From Tetracladium setigerum (taxonomy: Eukaryota > Ascomycota > Leotiomycetes > Helotiales), in contig PZJY01000002.1 of the NCBI GenBank assembly GCA_031472005.1, forward strand, positions 4,335,263 to 4,399,262: a DNA stretch of 64,000 nt, written 5' to 3'. Numbering within the stretch: the stretch's first letter is position 1; each line of letters begins with the position of its first letter. The notes under the pieces were generated by a model. It was not told the origin of the DNA, did not search any database, and saw only the letters and a program-made list of their open reading frames with translations. The translations under genes were made by a program, and so were the position numbers. This document shows positions 62,850 through 64,000 of this stretch, piece after piece.

Positions 62850-63767
62850 CTAAATATTAGAGTACGCTAATAAGGTCTGGAAGGCCGGTCGTTCAGTGAT
62901 AGGTTTAAGGGCCTTAGCATAGGCCAGGGCCGAAGGTGAGAGGCTAAAGGGTAGCCTAGAAGTGGTGGTATTAAGTGGTAGAGGTAGTGATGGGGTGAGT
63001 CGGTAAGTGGTAGAGGTGGTGGAGGTGGTGGGGTGGCCGGCACTAGAGCGGGCAGTGGCTTTAGTGGTCGATTTAGTGGTGGCGGCTATAAAGGCGGTGA
63101 GGGCGGCTATTCTAGCGGTGGCGGCGGTTATGGCAGAGGTGGTAGTGGTAATGGCGGTAGTGGTGGAAGTGGAAGTGCTAGAGAGGTCGATTACGGGTAC
63201 ATTAGAGGTGGGGAGGTAGTGGCTAGAGGTAATCGATTTAGGGGTAGGGTAGTGGCGGCAGTGAGGGTGGTAGAGGTGATGGGTAGTAAAGGTATAATAG
63301 TAGTAGTAATAGTAGTGGCAGTGGTAGCAGAGGTCCGGGGGGAGGGGTAGTGAAGTGATAATAGTGGTGGAGGAGGTGACCGAGGGGCTAAGCGAGGCGT
63401 TAAGCGAGGCCTGCAATTAAGCAAAGGCGGGGTCCCGGGGACCCTTAATCGGTGAGGCCGAGTAAAGGTCGGATTCGGAGTCTAAATCGGCCTTAATAGG
63501 GGTATTTGCCTTTCGGACCCGGATCCTTATAGCACTTAATTCGACGCCAGGGGAGGGGGTCTTAGCCGAACGTTTACCGAGTAACTAGTCCTTAGCACGG
63601 CGTTTATCACGCTGTTCGGCCGTGTACTTAATCGAGGGGTCATAGGGCAGGTCGGACTGGTATTTACGTAGAAGGAGGAGGGAGGCCGAGGGAGTTCGAG
63701 GGGTGGAGGTAGTAGTGGAAGTGGTGGTGGTGGTCGAGGAGGCCGGGGCACGTGACTTTCGGAGCAC
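62850..63767 (-). pseudogene. N-terminal Ser/Thr/Pro-rich part of non-LTR element ORF
   Basis: Minus frames YQSDLPYDPSIKYTAEQRDK, KTPSPGVELSAIRIRVRKAN, KADLDSESDLYSASPIKGPR and then LQASLNASLSPSVTSS are one reading interrupted by TAG and TAA. It continues through a Thr/Ser-rich stretch to LSPSALAYAKALKPITERPA. Probable nucleic-acid-binding or linker region; no finger is visible. Confidence 0.5.
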
Positions 63768-63938
63768 TGCCTTAGGGATCGAGGGCCGGAAGGTAGAAGA
63801 GGAGGGGGGGCGTAAGGACGAGGCAGCTACTCTAAAGGTAGTAGCGGTAAGGGCCGAACGAGTGGTGGGGGCGGCAGGGCGGCTAGGGGGAAGGGAGGTA
63901 TCGGAATCTGAATCGGTAGGGAATTCAGGTTCTGAGGC

Positions 63939-64000
63939 AGGGTTAGGGTTAGGGTTAGGGTTAGGGTTAGGGTTAGGGTTAGGGTTAGGGTTAGGGTTAG
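63939..64000 (+). repeat. Telomere, (TTAGGG)n
   Basis: About ten perfect TTAGGG repeats reaching the window end, G-rich strand 5' to 3' outward. This marks the right chromosome end. Confidence 0.97.

Larger units (their letters stand above)
59912..63938 (-). mobile_element. Non-LTR retrotransposon copy B (RLE-type), telomere-adjacent
   Basis: Minus-strand element, 5' side at the telomere and 3' end at about 59912. Parts in order: Ser/Thr/Pro-rich N-region (63770-62850), pre-RT (62820-62380), RT (62340-61450), linker, CCHC finger (about 60900), low-complexity Ser/Thr segment (60780-60610), and restriction-like-endonuclease-type domain (60590-60245). The 3' UTR is shared with copy A and ends AACCCACCCTAAACCCT on the minus strand, close to telomere sequence. 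Multiple stops and frame breaks show it is not functional. RT followed by finger and C-terminal endonuclease-type domain is the architecture of the R2/CRE/NeSL group. Clade assignment is tentative. Confidence 0.7.

Noticed and set aside
62850..63350. Gly/Val-rich plus-strand frames
   Set aside because: Antisense shadow of the Ser/Thr-rich codons of the non-LTR element.
1..64000. tRNA and rRNA genes
   Set aside because: No cloverleaf, A/B-box pair or rRNA-like sequence was recognised by eye. A tRNAscan-type search would be decisive.

Overview
The window is the subtelomeric end of a chromosome from a filamentous ascomycete. The last ~60 bases are (TTAGGG)n in right-arm orientation. Genes carry short GT-AG introns of about 48-140 nt with CTAAC/CTGAC-type branch sites. 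The protein families are typical Pezizomycotina: HET domain, NACHT-ankyrin STAND protein, fungal-type transcription factor, F-box, FAD monooxygenase, tannase. The content suggests a helotialean (Leotiomycetes) fungus, but that is inference.

Layout. 0-13.3 kb: the C-terminal part of a Zn2Cys6-type regulator, an F-box gene, and several broken genes (FAD monooxygenase, Cys-rich membrane glycoprotein, bZIP, a conserved fungal family often labelled 'BTB domain transcription factor'). 13.3-18 kb: a secreted hypothetical protein and a decayed STAND/ankyrin gene. 18.7-26.2 kb: a lipid/membrane-directed group made of a PI-PLC-X protein, a small possible cytolysin-like protein and a Zn-phospholipase C-like protein with an FG-GAP-like tail. 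27.6-31.1 kb: a large Pro/His/coiled-coil protein and a small spliced gene. 31.3-36.9 kb: a same-strand pair, an alpha/beta-hydrolase followed by a seven-exon NACHT-ankyrin protein. This looks like an NLR/effector pair. 37-50 kb: a glycosidase-like fragment, a secreted apple-like/beta-sandwich protein, a seven-exon hypothetical gene, a HET gene, a tannase pseudogene and an intact SDR.

50-64 kb is transposon-built. A young Ty3/Gypsy chromovirus (50375-58535, minus sense) has identical 299-bp LTRs and a TATAA target duplication. It has a GGGAAAC -1 frameshift site between gag and pol, a C-terminal chromodomain, and a primer-binding site complementary to its own predicted 5' mRNA end (Tf1-like self-priming). 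Between pol and the 3' LTR lies an antisense, seven-exon gene for a 262-residue Cys-rich, basic protein with its own TATA box. The element sits inside the 3' region of a 5'-truncated non-LTR retrotransposon. A second, longer copy of that non-LTR element runs up to the telomere. It encodes RT (YLDD), a CCHC finger and a restriction-like-endonuclease-type domain, and its 3' end abuts telomere-like sequence. The spliced antisense gene and this telomere-associated element are the most promising undescribed systems here.

Many genes show single-base frame breaks, most of them explained by one missing base. Some may be residual long-read assembly errors rather than true decay. By contrast, the in-frame stops in the non-LTR RT ORF all fit CpA-to-TpA changes, as in repeat-induced point mutation.
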